A DNA stretch of 64,000 nucleotides from Nemertoderma westbladi (taxonomy: Eukaryota > Xenacoelomorpha > Nemertodermatida > Nemertodermatidae), in assembly GCA_032718475.1 (NCBI GenBank), contig JAUCBJ010008759.1:35089-99088 (forward strand), written 5' to 3'. The notes beneath the pieces were generated by a model. The model had not been told where the DNA came from. It saw only the letters and a list, made by a program, of their open reading frames with translations, and ran no database searches. The first letter of the stretch is position 1, and each line of letters begins with the position of its first letter. This document shows positions 45,185-56,169 of this stretch, in pieces. A program made the translations under genes and the position numbers.

Positions 45185-46234
45185 ATACATACTGTAACTA
45201 GGTGATTGCAGTAGGCCTACAACAAGTTCTGCAGTACTTTGGCTCAACTTACTCTTTATTGTAAAGCAATAATCGGTATGTGACCCACGGAATGGTTAGA
45301 ATCAATGGAAAAACTAAAAAAAATATACAAGAATATTTATATACAGTTCTGTATGAGAATATTCTGTATGAGAATATTCTGTATGAGAATATTCTGTATG
45401 AGAATATTCTGTATGAGAATATTCTGTATGAGAATATTCTGTATGAGAATATTCTGTATGAGAATATTCTGTATGAGAATATTTATTTTACATAAATAAG
45501 TCTGTGTAAGATGTAAAGTAAAATCAGCAGTGAGTGTAAAATACCAGAGTTAACAGAGTCAACCGGAATGATTCTCTTATATGCTGTTCTGTATATGACT
45601 GGATCCAACAAGTTGGTTTTCGGAAAAACATAATTGTGAAAGAGAAATAGACGTAAAGGACATTGAAAATGTGCAGGCCATTACTTGACGCGTGCAGTAT
45701 AGTCTGCAACTATTTCTGCTGCTCAATTACTTTTTGCAGCAATGTTTCACCCCCCCCCCCCCCCCCTTCCCCGCCTAAGGTTTTAATTTCACAACCAGGT
45801 ATTAGGTATTACAGTGCACTTATGTAAAACACTATTGGACGGAAGTTATATTTCAACCGAAATCAATTAACGGCTACATTATGTTCATGGCTTGACCTTT
45901 TTATAATCTTATATTCTGTCTCCAACAATTGAATCGGAACTAATTAGCTACCACTCTAACGCTTGGAATTGACAGCGACCACTTATCCCGTCAGCGGTAC
46001 TTCCGATTCCTATAATTTATATAACTGGAATAAAATGTAGTAATTGAGATAAACTAGGCCGCAAGAGCCAGCCACTATACTGCTGGGACATTATTGTCAG
46101 ATTCATTTAAAATTGATTCGTTAAGTTGGGATTTGCGTCAAGTTCTCTCCCCTCTCCCCACCTGAAAAGAAATATTAGTAGGGCAAGAGGATGTAAAAAG
46201 TAAAATAAAGTAAATTAAATTGAAGTTATCTTAC
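45185..46234. other. GPCR intron with 15-bp satellite and poly-C
   Basis: At 45342-45484 nearly ten copies of attctgtatgagaat occur; a C run lies at 45750-45766. No exon was recognised. Confidence 0.6.
45342..45484. repeat. 15-bp tandem repeat
   Basis: Perfect copies of attctgtatgagaat, open in two frames only because the unit is a multiple of three. Confidence 0.95.
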
Positions 46235-46391
46235 CCCATCCAATAAACTTGTAGAGCATAATCCATAGATCAGACGAGAAAACGGCCCTTACGAGGACTG
46301 TTTGTAGATATAAACCCTCGACAAGGATCCACGCGAAATTCGCTATGGTTACGTAGACTTGTACAGAAACGACCGTCCGACAAAATATAAG
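46235..46391 (-). CDS. Class B1 GPCR exon (TM3-TM4)
   Basis: Acceptor attcttttccacag, donor GGG|GTAAGA, 157 bp, starting in phase 0. It encodes LIFCRTVVSVQVYVTIANFA, then WILVEGLYLQTVLVRAVFSS, ending FIGWG. FCR contains the conserved TM3 Cys; NFAW-ILVEGLYL is the TM3 signature of class B receptors and GWG the TM4 motif. After this exon one base is left over. The next exon seen (40870) needs two bases, so an exon between them is missing. Confidence 0.93.
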
Positions 46392-47256
46392 CTGTGGAAA
46401 AGAATACAAATATTGGAAGTAAAAACGTTCGTGTTTATTAAAAATATTTGTTTTATTGACCAATATTTCAATTTACGGAACAGGGGTAAATTTTTTTGTT
46501 CCATTTTAAAACCCAAAGGTGCAATAATTTATATTCCACTCTGGGTTTCGTTTTGTATCTAAATATTCAACGATTAATATAAATATATTTATTAATTAGT
46601 ATTTATTTAAGTATTAATTCAAATTATATTATGCAAGACTGAACTGCAGTTTGTTTGTTTTGTAGGTGTAACCCACAGAGCCGCTTACCCATTTACAAAA
46701 TTAATGAATTATTCAGTTATTAGAACATTTTATAAATCCGGCATTATCGAGAATAACGAAACCGATTGAAACTTCAATCATTTCACAGTACTACTGCCCA
46801 CTGCCTACATGTGGCACTCCTATCTTTATTTGATTACTCACCACCACCGCTGCTCTGAACAAAGTTTGCATATAGAATAGATGACCCCTCTGACTCGTCG
46901 TTATGTCGTTATGTCAATATATATATACATAATGTTGAACTTTGTATTTCGAGTAGTGTATGGAAGATTGCATGATTGAGTGAGGTTTTAATAGAAACTC
47001 ATTTGTTGGTTTTTAGATAAAATATTTGATAAAAAAATGTCGGAAATAACTCATAGTTACTAGTTTTAGTTTGTCGAGATTCCAACATTCTGCCCTCATG
47101 AATTTGGGTTTGAACCAGAATAAATTTAAACAACCTGACATTATAATACTTTCCAATATAAATTTTATTTATGTCTGAAATATTTGCATCTTTATAGTTG
47201 GTCTGTTATTATTTTATAATCTCACAAACACATTCAAATAAAAACACAATTCAGAG
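46392..47256. other. GPCR intron, upstream flank of TRPML
   Basis: AT-rich, no repeat recognised, no gene. Confidence 0.4.
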
Positions 47257-47266
47257 TATATAAATA
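47257..47266 (+). promoter_or_regulatory. TATA-like box upstream of TRPML
   Basis: tatataaata, 67 bases before the ATG at 47333. If it directs transcription about 25-30 bases downstream, the 5' UTR would be about 40-50 bases. In AT-rich DNA this can occur by chance. Confidence 0.35.
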
Positions 47267-47332
47267 ACCTGTTTGGGGAAAAATTTAAACATTTTGTATG
47301 AAAGTAAATTACATATCCCAAATCATTCAAAT

Positions 47333-49309
47333 ATGGCTAGTAGTGGTGAGACATTTATGATTCAAAAAGGTGTTGAGAATGGGGTGACCTCCTCATCATT
47401 GAATCATATTGAAAAGCTCATGACAACATCAGTACAATCAGAAGATAATATTTTGGAGATGGTGAATCCGATAGTAATTAATAGTGAAGACAACGATACG
47501 ATAAAGAACGATATTAATAATGAACTCATTACAGAGTCTTCTATAATTATTCAGCCACCATCGTTTGTGGAACGATTCAAACAGAAGCTGCGAACCGCTA
47601 AAACTTTCCGTAGAATGGATTCCACCGATTCGGTGATATCCGCATCAGATTCTGTCAACAAAATGCGGAGAATGTTAAAGTTTTACTTTATGAATCCTTG
47701 TCAGAAGTTCCGCGCCCGTGGGCGACGGCCTTGGAAGCTGGTATTGAATATACTGAAGATCATTTTAGTGACAATACAACTGACCATATTCAGTGAAGAA
47801 CACAGTTCTGTAGTAAATTTCCAACAAGACAGTCGGTTGGCTTTCCATCTTCTACTGTTAAAGAATTATTCTGCGGAGTATGCCTCCGCTTCAGGTTATC
47901 CAACCATCCTTCATCCATATTCGATTTATCTTCGGACGGATCTCTATGGATACATTGATTATGCTGTTGAGAAGTATATATCAATAGAGAATGCAACTAT
48001 AGGACCTTACAGCCACAATATGCTGGGATATGGGGTACCTCCGATAAAATTTTGTCGAACCCACATGGTTAAGGGAGTTATAGATGCTGTGACTGGACTA
48101 GTTCAAATTAATACAACAAAAGTTACATCATGTCAATTTATGTGGTCCAATGTTACCAATTCACCTCCTAAAAATTTCGATACAGAAACTTGGTTAAAGC
48201 AAACAAATCTTACTTTTGAGTGGGAATCTCTTACTGAAGTCTCTTTGCATATTATTTTAAAAACAATCCATATCAAAGCATTGGACATTGAAGAAAGTCC
48301 GGATTGTTTCCGATTCAAACTCATCATCACTTTCGATAACTCTGGGTTTGATGGAAAAGTTCCAGTAAGTCTAAAGATTTTTCCAACAGAACTGCGATGT
48401 CATACCAATATAACATATGCCCGGAGAGTTTTTGATTGGGAGACCTTCACCAGTGTCTACAACACAATAATTATCCTTTCATGTTCCATATCTGTTGTTT
48501 TATGTACTCGCTCATTAATTACATCCTTCCGTATAAAAGCGATTGCCGTAGAATTCTTTATTAAACAGATGAATAAACCCTTGTTGCAAGACGACAAACT
48601 GAAGTTTATCAATTTGTGGTACTTCCTGATTATAATCAGTGATTTATTAGCTATATGTGGGAGCATTATGCGACTGATTCTCGGATCCGAGTGTGTTTCT
48701 CATCAATACGAGATAATTTCCATCCTCTCCGGTTTAGCTACTCTCACTGCCTGGGCTGGGGTTCTACGATACCTCGCCTATTTTCAGGAATACAACATTC
48801 TCCTCCTCACGGTAAAGAGAGCCCTCCCTAAAGCCGGTCGCTTCATGTTGTGCACCGGTATGATCGCCTTTGGCTATGCCTTCTGTGGTTGGGTTGTCCT
48901 TGGTCCGTACCACAGTAAATTTCGAACATTTGAATCCACCTTTGCCGCCTTGTTCTCCCTGGTAAATGGAGACGATATGTTTCCAACCTTTGCGGATATG
49001 AATCTCGATTCGATTTTGGTCTGGTGGTTTTCGAGATTTTATGTTTACAGTTTTGTTTGCACATTTATATATCTGATACTCTCGGTGTTTATTTCAATAG
49101 TAAATTGTGAAGCAGAACAGATCAGAAGATCAGTCGGTGTTGATCAATCCGAACTTGAAAGTTTTATCAATGAGTGTACAGACACTCCGGAATCTGGTTC
49201 ATATCGGCTCAACAAAGATGACGACACATGGAGTAATCTATTTTGCGATTGTCGTAATAAGCAGTCCACTGATCATGAAGAGTATGTAAGTCTTAAAACG
49301 GGAAACTAA
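47333..49309 (+). CDS. TRPML: Mucolipin-type TRP channel (TRPML), intronless
   Basis: A 658-codon protein from the ATG at 47333 to TAA at 49307; mammalian TRPML1 has 580, the difference being mostly a longer acidic N terminus. TRPML channels release Ca2+, Fe2+ and other cations from lysosomes and late endosomes and are opened by PI(3,5)P2. Residues 117-135 carry the family signature FYFMNPCQKFRARGRRPWK, whose basic part is the lipid-binding region. S1 is about 133-153, the luminal domain 154-370 with four Cys (241, 267, 325, 356; spacings 26 and 31, as I recall for the disulfides of TRPML1), S2 371-396, S3 428-450, S4 459-484, S5 504-524, pore filter NGDDMF 545-550, S6 566-593. There is no intron or stop. 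It lies antisense within a GPCR intron. AATATA at 49355 is a possible poly-A signal. Function is inferred from family. Confidence 0.95.
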   Translation: MASSGETFMIQKGVENGVTSSSLNHIEKLMTTSVQSEDNILEMVNPIVINSEDNDTIKNDINNELITESSIIIQPPSFVERFKQKLRTAKTFRRMDSTDSVISASDSVNKMRRMLKFYFMNPCQKFRARGRRPWKLVLNILKIILVTIQLTIFSEEHSSVVNFQQDSRLAFHLLLLKNYSAEYASASGYPTILHPYSIYLRTDLYGYIDYAVEKYISIENATIGPYSHNMLGYGVPPIKFCRTHMVKGVIDAVTGLVQINTTKVTSCQFMWSNVTNSPPKNFDTETWLKQTNLTFEWESLTEVSLHIILKTIHIKALDIEESPDCFRFKLIITFDNSGFDGKVPVSLKIFPTELRCHTNITYARRVFDWETFTSVYNTIIILSCSISVVLCTRSLITSFRIKAIAVEFFIKQMNKPLLQDDKLKFINLWYFLIIISDLLAICGSIMRLILGSECVSHQYEIISILSGLATLTAWAGVLRYLAYFQEYNILLLTVKRALPKAGRFMLCTGMIAFGYAFCGWVVLGPYHSKFRTFESTFAALFSLVNGDDMFPTFADMNLDSILVWWFSRFYVYSFVCTFIYLILSVFISIVNCEAEQIRRSVGVDQSELESFINECTDTPESGSYRLNKDDDTWSNLFCDCRNKQSTDHEEYVSLKTGN

Positions 49310-50703
49310 TCATTTTTGAAAAATATTGAAACTCAATCAGCATTTTGATTATTCAATATAAAAATTACGTTTTTTAACTATTAATTATTATGTAACGAAA
49401 AAATCACTTGTTTTTTACTCTGTGACGCGTGTAACAAGTATTATTTAGATATACCCAATTACTTTGTGTTCTATTAAATCTTCCCAGCAGCCGAACTTAT
49501 GTAACAGTGTAAGTAACATCTTCATCCAGTATCTTTAATTTATTGTTGCAATCTCTGTCCCAATCTTTTGGTGATCGTAGACATACATAGCAGTGCCGAA
49601 TCCATTATGTCGTTAATTTGATTTTAAATTTTTTACCAAATGCAATATATCAATATAATATTAATTGATAATTACATTATATATTAATTGCCAAGCAAGT
49701 TAAGTAAAAAACCTTACCGGTAGGTATGCAAGGACCAAATTATGTAAAAAACTAAAAAGCAACTGGACCTAGACGGTTGCATGCAATCAGTGATCAGCTG
49801 TCGGCAGTCAGCTGACCGGTAGGTTTCGCCTCACAAAGGAAGTTATTCGCAGGAGGCCAAGCCAAGAGATGACATTAAAAGTGTGAGTCTCAAAGGGAGA
49901 AGGAAGGGCAATAAAACAAAGAGATACCAGTAACCATCTACCGGGAAGCAGCACCACAAACTTGCGCCAATCATGTTTCTGCTTTTCGATAATGGGCCGG
50001 CGAGTACGAATATAATACATTTCAAGCTTTTGGAGAACAGCCAACAATAGGTGCCGTGCAATTACTTTGAAATGTTTAAATTGCTCGCGCCAGTCAGCCT
50101 GCAAACGTGTATTGGGCTCGATACGGTGTGTCATGAAATAATTATCAATTTATAATAATGTTTCTTCAAGAGTTCATCTATTCTTAGTTTCTATTTCTAT
50201 AAAATTAATTATTAATTCTGAATTTGAACATCAATTAGTCCCACAAGTTATCAATAAGTCGGCCAATTATTTATAAAATGATAACATTATAATATTGGGG
50301 TCACTAACTAATATTGAAAAATAAAATGAAAATTACAAAAACAAAAACAAAAACAAATACATATTTGGTGCTAATTAATTAATTTTTTATGTCATAAATC
50401 TAATTTAGCTAATTTAGGTTTGGGTTTTGTTAGTATTGATTGTAAAACTACTCATCCAGTAAAACTACAAAATCCATCGATATATACAAACTATCTCTTT
50501 CCGGTGGGTGTTCAGTAACAAAAGCCTGAGAGAGTCTGACAACTGACTTATCCCCTTAATTAATTACTAATTGAATAGCCTGCCTATCAACACACCAATT
50601 CATAAATGGTAGGTCTACAATTATATATTGTTTTAATTCAATTACAACTTTTACTAATATTCTTTCGTACGACGATATTTCTTATCCCTTAAACTTGACT
50701 TAC
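49310..50703. other. GPCR intron downstream of TRPML
   Basis: No supported gene. Short minus-strand open frames at 49800-50130 have no domain I recognise. Confidence 0.4.
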
Positions 50704-50875
50704 ATAAGTGGGTGAATATATATCATCCGGGACTCGAAACAGGGTCATGTAACCCGAGAGACGTAGAAGTCCAATAGTAGCTCGAGCGATAAACGAAGCG
50801 AACATGTGGATGTGAATGACAATACGAATTGATAGAGTCTTCCTGCAGCAGGTAATCACGCCAATACAGTCGGTC
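50704..50875 (-). CDS. Class B1 GPCR exon (ICL1-TM2-ECL1)
   Basis: Acceptor ttaaatatttttacag, donor ACTTAT|GTAAGT. After one base finishing a codon it reads CCRKTLSIRIVIHIHMFASF, then IARATIGLLRLSGYMTLFRV. R-x-x-IH-x-x-(L/M)F-x-SF is the class B ICL1/TM2 signature. The exon ends in phase 0 and continues directly at 46391 (LIFCRTVV). The intron between them is 4.3 kb and contains the TRPML gene on the other strand. Confidence 0.88.
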
Positions 50876-51286
50876 CTGTAAAAATATTTAAAAAAAGTTA
50901 AGGATCGGAGAAGACCAAGTATATCCCGGATCCAACACAGAGGATGCAACCCGAAGAATCCTCTATCTTTTGACTGTTATCTAAAGAAAGGGTTGGCCCC
51001 ACACTAACTCCCAAGGTCGAATATTCTAAATATCGGATACGTTTTACTCCCTTAGATTATACAATGTTCCCAACCCATTACAAACTGAACCTCTGAGTTA
51101 ATAGCTTAACGAAAACTAGATTCTTCTTTTTATATGGCTCGAACTCAAAAATTTAAGTTTCTGAAAACCGACGATCTAACTTCTAACTCTAAATGTTTTG
51201 GTACATCATCATAATTGATGATGAATCGAAAATTCCGTTAAGGCCCGTTCACATACAAAGGATCTGTACACCGCGCTGTGTACCGC
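50876..51286. other. Upstream flank of GPCR exon, no gene seen
   Basis: Should be intronic to the GPCR. No exon recognised. Confidence 0.4.
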
Positions 51287-51540
51287 TACTACTACTAGGA
51301 TCGGCATGCTGCATTGCAGCTGCATTTTTAAGAATGCTGTGCCGGCTTATCGACAAAATTGCGCCGCAACAACTCCCTATCACCCATGACATTTGCTAGA
51401 TCATCCGCATCTTCAAGGCCAGTGTCCTTTAAGATGCGTCTCAAGAAAGTCATGGGCTGTCCACCATGCTTATTCACTCCATGAGGCTGCCAAAGTACAA
51501 GATTATGCACTGGCTGGTCCTCGCGGCGAAAGCAGCCGCA
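51287..51540 (-). mobile_element. LINE 3' fragment with 9-bp target duplication
   Basis: Matches the last 250 bp of the LINE at 43171-44848, including QPHGVNKHGGQPMTFLRRIL, DKPAQHS and the post-stop tgcagctgcaatgcagcatg. It ends in a (tag)n tail and is flanked by gtgtaccgc (51278-51286 and 51541-51549). Confidence 0.85.
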
Positions 51541-52117
51541 GTGTACCGCAGCCATACCGCTTCAGTACCGCAATGCAAACCATTGGGTCCAACCTATCTG
51601 TAAATGGGTAGTTTACCGCTCACGCACCGGTGAGTGCGAATGGGCCATTCCAGGTATTCATTCATTAACTCAGAAGGGTTATATGTTACTGTTCAAATTA
51701 GTAGGTCGATTTTTATCAAGGTTGGAACCGTAATGATTACCTTACCTCGCACCGGAGGGATGGATATATTAGTGACGGATTAACGTAAATTTATCAGGTG
51801 AAAGATAATTAATTATTTAGGGTCTTAACCCCTTGAGGACAGCAACGAGCCTTGGTTCAAATAATGTATTCCAATGGTATTTTTACATTAAAATGGACCC
51901 ATGAGTATGAAAAAATAACAAAAACAAAATTTCAATGTGTCAAACTGGAGATATGACAAGGTACACCAGTGTACCTGGTGTCCTCAAAGGGGTTGTATGA
52001 AAATCATTAGTCTAATATATTGGCTGATATCCCATGAAGAGAAACTGAATGATTATAAGTGGTAATGTGATAATAACGCGACTAAACTTTAATCAACAGT
52101 AGTGTACACTCATATAG

Positions 52118-52300
52118 GTGTACAGTATATGTATGTATATAATTTATTATACACAATTTTCAATTATATACAAAGCATTTAACTCGTTTGCAATTCCTAA
52201 ATTAATTTAAGTGTACTGTATATGTATATATAAAATTATACACAATTTTCAATTACATATAATCATTTAACTCATTTGTAATTCCTAAATTAATAAAAAC
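52118..52300. repeat. Tandem duplication of about 86 bp in piggyBac 3' UTR
   Basis: Two copies containing gtacwgtatatgtat, attatacacaattttcaatt and aattcctaaattaat. Confidence 0.75.
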
Positions 52301-52398
52301 GGAACTCCTACAATACAGACAATGACACCCCCTGAAAGACTAAAACCAATATTGGTACTCCCTACACTGTATATATAATATAGTGAAACAGTTTAGAA

Positions 52399-54575
52399 TT
52401 ATTGACAGTGATACTCCAGGAAACAGTTCCGGTCGTTTACAACCATACACAGTCGAACATTGCATTTACTGCATTGTATAAAAGTTCTGTTATTTAAACC
52501 AGACTTACTGCAGAGGGCACATCGTCCGCGTTTTACAAACGTGGGTAAATGTAATGATGACACTGGGGGAAGGATGAGCTTAGCCCGCTTACTTACACCA
52601 TGGCAAAATGGTGAAGGAAAGGAACGCTTCCTACTACTGAAACCACCAATTAAAGATTTTCCAACCTCTATTTTGTACTTCAACAAACTTAACTGATGCT
52701 CCTTATCACTTATAGTAGTGTGAACTACATGGGTATTGACACACACGATATCCATGATATCGAAAAACATTCTTAAATAATATCTAAATTTAGATCGGCG
52801 ATCCAAACCATATGCAGCGTTTTTCTGATCTGCTAGGTCTACCCCCTTCATACCATAGTTGTACTCTTTCACAGCCTGTGGGCAGTCAACGGCTTTCTTC
52901 GACGAAGCTCCTTTCTCCCTGCAAGGCAAAATGTACAGTACTTATATATATATACTACGTAGTATTATGAATACTGTTAATTTATATATGTTATTAACTA
53001 ATCTATATTATATTATATACCGGTATATTATAATAAAAACTTTAGGTCTAAAATTAGTGCACTTTGTCTCATATTCCTTTTATTATCAACACCATTTACT
53101 ACTGCATATTATTTTACCAGAAATTAGTGTATAGACCTCACTTTTAGTTGTCCTTATTTTCAGATGTATGCATTGCATACTGTACCAGTATGTGCTGCAA
53201 CAATAATTAATAAATACACCATACCTCCGCAATACGGATGTCATCTGCGTTGGTTTTCCTACATTGGTCCCAACTAAACTGACGTCCATTCCATCCATTT
53301 CACAGCAACATTGTTGACAAATTGAACTTGGCACTCCCCGCGTACCATTTCTTTATCCGGTTTAAAACTCGGGAATTCCTTTCTATTAGATCGTACAGTT
53401 CCAAGGGAATATATTCCATTGTCGTATAGCGTTTGAACCAGGTTAACAGAAGTAAAAAAGTTGTCGAAGTAAACTCTAGTGAATGAATTTCGAATATTTT
53501 CTGTTAATTTTAAGACCACTCCTTCTCCTAACAAATAATCAGGAAGCAATTTTTTACCTAAGTAAAGATGGACTTCATATGTGTACCCAGACCTGCTGCC
53601 AGAACGTAGCCAAAACTTGAACCCCCATTTAATGGGTTTGTTCTTTATGTATTATTTCATCGCCGAGTGGCCCTTGAATTTAACCATATGTTCATCTACT
53701 GACTGTGAAGAACATCCAGACAAGGCACAGGCGAATGCGTCGTTTACATGGTCCAGGATGGGTCGGATCTTATATCCCCGGTCCACCATTTTACCATCTT
53801 CAACCAATTCACACATGAGGTTATCAGCAAAATGCAAATTTGCAAGTATTTCCTCAAATCTGGGGCGTGTCATTGTTTTATTAATTCCACTATTGCCAAT
53901 AAACTCATCTGTGGACCAGTAATCCCTGAGTGATGGTAACTTATTTATTGACATTATATAATTTACTCCAATAAATGCGCGCATTTCATCAGCACTGATC
54001 TCAAAAACTCGACCTGATTGTTCGGCATATTTCCTGCTTTCACAGACCAACAACTCAATAAGTTTATCCAACTTAGCAGACTTAGAAAATACCTCCATGG
54101 GAGTACAATTGTCCTCAAAATCCAGAAGCACATCGCCATCTTCACCATATAAGCATGTTTGACTTTTAGAGGGATTCTTTTTTTTCTTCCAGACCCACTT
54201 CTGTTCCGGTTTACATTTATCCTTTAAACATTCCGAGCTACTGGTAGAAACATCCGGTTGTATGACTACCAGTACATCAGGATCAGGAACAACGACATGA
54301 ATGTTCGCCTCAGGAACTATACCTATGGGATTTACCGGTACCGGTACTTCGACTTCATTAGGACTAATGTTATAAATCTCATCATTTACCCCTACCGGTA
54401 GGCCTAGATTTATTCCAGGATCATTCTCCACTACAAACTCAGTGTCTGAGTCATTCATCAAGTTATCGATAAAGCTTTCGGTGTCACTTTCAACTTGGTC
54501 CAATAAAGCAAAAGCATCGTCATAATCACTGAGACAAAAATATTTCTTCCTAGCGCTTTTTGCAGGTTTATCCAT
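52399..54575 (-). pseudogene. piggyBac transposase with one intron, inactivated
   Basis: The likely start is the ATG at 54575 (MDKPAKSARKKYF). Exon 1 runs to 53225, then a GT-AG intron of 306 bp (53224-52919; donor AG|GTATGG, acceptor TTTGCCTTGCAG), then exon 2 to TAA at 52399; about 620 codons, the family's normal length. The catalytic Asp residues are all present: SVDEHMVKFKGHS, VYFDNFFTS and MKGVDLADQ. The C-terminal Cys-rich zinc domain reads CALC...CSKC...C. Two lesions: a TAA codon (53652-53654) just after FKGHSAMK, and a frameshift near 53285-53305 in AVKWM/DGMDVSL. The protein would cut and paste at TTAA; this copy cannot, though it could be mobilised in trans because its ends are intact. 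Confidence 0.9.
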
Positions 54576-54576
54576 T

Positions 54577-55218
54577 GCCGCAAAGGGTACTGCAGTACCG
54601 GCACAAAACAACGCAGTGACAACCAATATAATTAGCGGTATAGGCCTACTGGCTACCGGTACTGGGATATGCTTATTTATGACAGCAGGTGTATCTACCT
54701 ACCGTACATACATGATGACAGACGATAAGGACCACAAAGGGTACTGCAGTACCGGTACAAAACAATGCAGTGACAACCAATATAATTAGCGGTATAGGCC
54801 TACTGGCTACTGGTACTGGGATATGCTTATTTATGACAGCAGGTGTATCTACCTAACTGCCTAACACTGTACCGTACATACATGATGACAGACTATAGGG
54901 GCCGCAAAGGGTACTGCAGTACCGGTACAAAACAACGCAGTGACAACCAATATAATTAGCGGTATAGGCCTACTGGCTACTGGTACTGGGATATGCTTAT
55001 CTATGACAGCAGGTGTATCTACCTAACACTGTACCATACATACATGATTACAGACTGTAGGGGCCGCAAAGGGTACTGCAGTACCGGTACAAAACAACGC
55101 AGTGACAACCAATATAATTAGTGGTATAGGCCTACTGGCTACCGGTACTGGGATATGCTTATTTATGACAGCATGTGTATCTACCTACCGTACATACATG
55201 ATGACAGACGATAAGGGC
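54577..55218. repeat. Four tandem units of 154-170 bp upstream of the transposase
   Basis: Units start with gc(c/a)gcaaagggtactgcag at about 54577, 54731, 54901 and 55063 and include accaatataattagcggtat and ggcctactggctac(c/t)ggtac. The first unit begins two bases upstream of the transposase ATG, so the array forms the 5' UTR/promoter. Confidence 0.9.
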
Positions 55219-55624
55219 TGAATGAGAACAACCCCTTTGATGACACCAGGTACACCTGTGTCCAAATATGAAAAACGACACAAGGCAGTTATCAGACAAC
55301 ATTTATTGTAACCAAAAGTCAATGAGTATCATCATTTATTATCTAACATCACATTTTTTTTCGAAAAGGTTATCAACAACGTAGTCAAGGTTCTTTTTGA
55401 GAAGCTTTTTTCATGGTTGAGCGGATCCAAAATTTATGGGCGCAAAAAAAAAACAAAAAAAACAACCACCTCAACACATTTGTGGCATATATAAATCAAT
55501 ATTTATAAAACAACATCTATACTACACGAAAATTATTATATTCTTGACATTCATGCAGGTATGTTACCAGCATACGTGTTTATTTTTATTGTACACCAGT
55601 GTACCAGTGTCCTCAAGGGGTTAA

Positions 55625-56150
55625 GCTACCATATGGGGTGAGGTATCAATATACCAAAGAGATTTGTGATAATCTCGTTATTTCAGCTTCCGTAGTTACA
55701 AAGACATTAACAAAATGCTTATATTTATCTATTTTCCAGTTCCTACCCTCAATACGTGGGAAAGGCAGGTGCTGCCCTAGCCTAGGCTAACTGCCCTAGC
55801 ACTAACTAGCCTAGGCTATTGTGCCTTCCTTCATCCCATATGTAAAAAAATATGAAGTGACTACCAAGTTGGACTAGGCGTGTACTATATTTCATTAAGC
55901 ACACTTGTGTGCTTCTTATAACACCACAATTACGGAAGGTCCGGACTTAATGCATATTATGTAATATTTCATAACTATGATAAATAAATAAATAAAATAA
56001 AAAATAAATAAAAAAATATGCCATTTTGACAATTTTCATTGCGTTTTTTTGAGAAATAGATTCTCACCACAATTTTAGCTATCGTATCTGTACGTAGAAG
56101 CGAAATATCAGTTCTCCAATGTGTATTATTGCGAATTTAAAGGAGAAAAA
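55625..56150. other. Intergenic or intronic DNA
   Basis: Contains ctaactgccctagcactaac-type short repeats; no supported gene. Confidence 0.4.
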
Positions 56151-56169
56151 TAGCATTGATTTGACTCCG

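Larger units (their letters stand above)
35075..50875 (-). other. Class B1 (secretin-family) GPCR gene, 3' part
   Basis: Exons in order: 50875-50704, 46391-46235, 40870-40675, 37149-37012, 35371-35075, all with GT-AG introns. Together they give intracellular loop 1 to the C-terminal tail. The joints 50704/46391, 40675/37149 and 37012/35371 are all phase 0 and join without frame problems. Between 46235 and 40870 the phases do not fit (1 base left, 2 bases needed), so one short exon, coding for the end of TM4 and ECL2, is missing from my reading; the length must be 1 modulo 3, and class B genes commonly have a 61-bp exon there. Exons for the hormone-binding ectodomain and TM1 lie upstream, perhaps beyond the window. 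Which peptide it binds cannot be told. Confidence 0.85.
51829..55620 (-). mobile_element. Structurally complete piggyBac element
   Basis: 3792 bp between TTAA duplications (51825-51828 and 55621-55624). Both ends begin with the 13-bp terminal inverted repeat CCCCTTGAGGACA. Near each end an inward-inverted copy of the end sequence occurs (51977-51994 ggtgtcctcaaaggggtt; 55231-55248 acccctttgatgacacca), with gtacac(c/t)...gtgtac motifs beside it; these are likely transposase-binding subterminal repeats. Only the transposase gene lies inside, on the minus strand. The element shows no other insertion or large deletion. Confidence 0.93.

Noticed and set aside
45280-45499. YENIL / MRIFC repeat frames
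   Set aside because: Produced by the 15-bp satellite in two frames; no start context or domain.
49808-50134. 108-codon minus-strand frame
   Set aside because: No domain, no splice sites; inside a GPCR intron downstream of TRPML.
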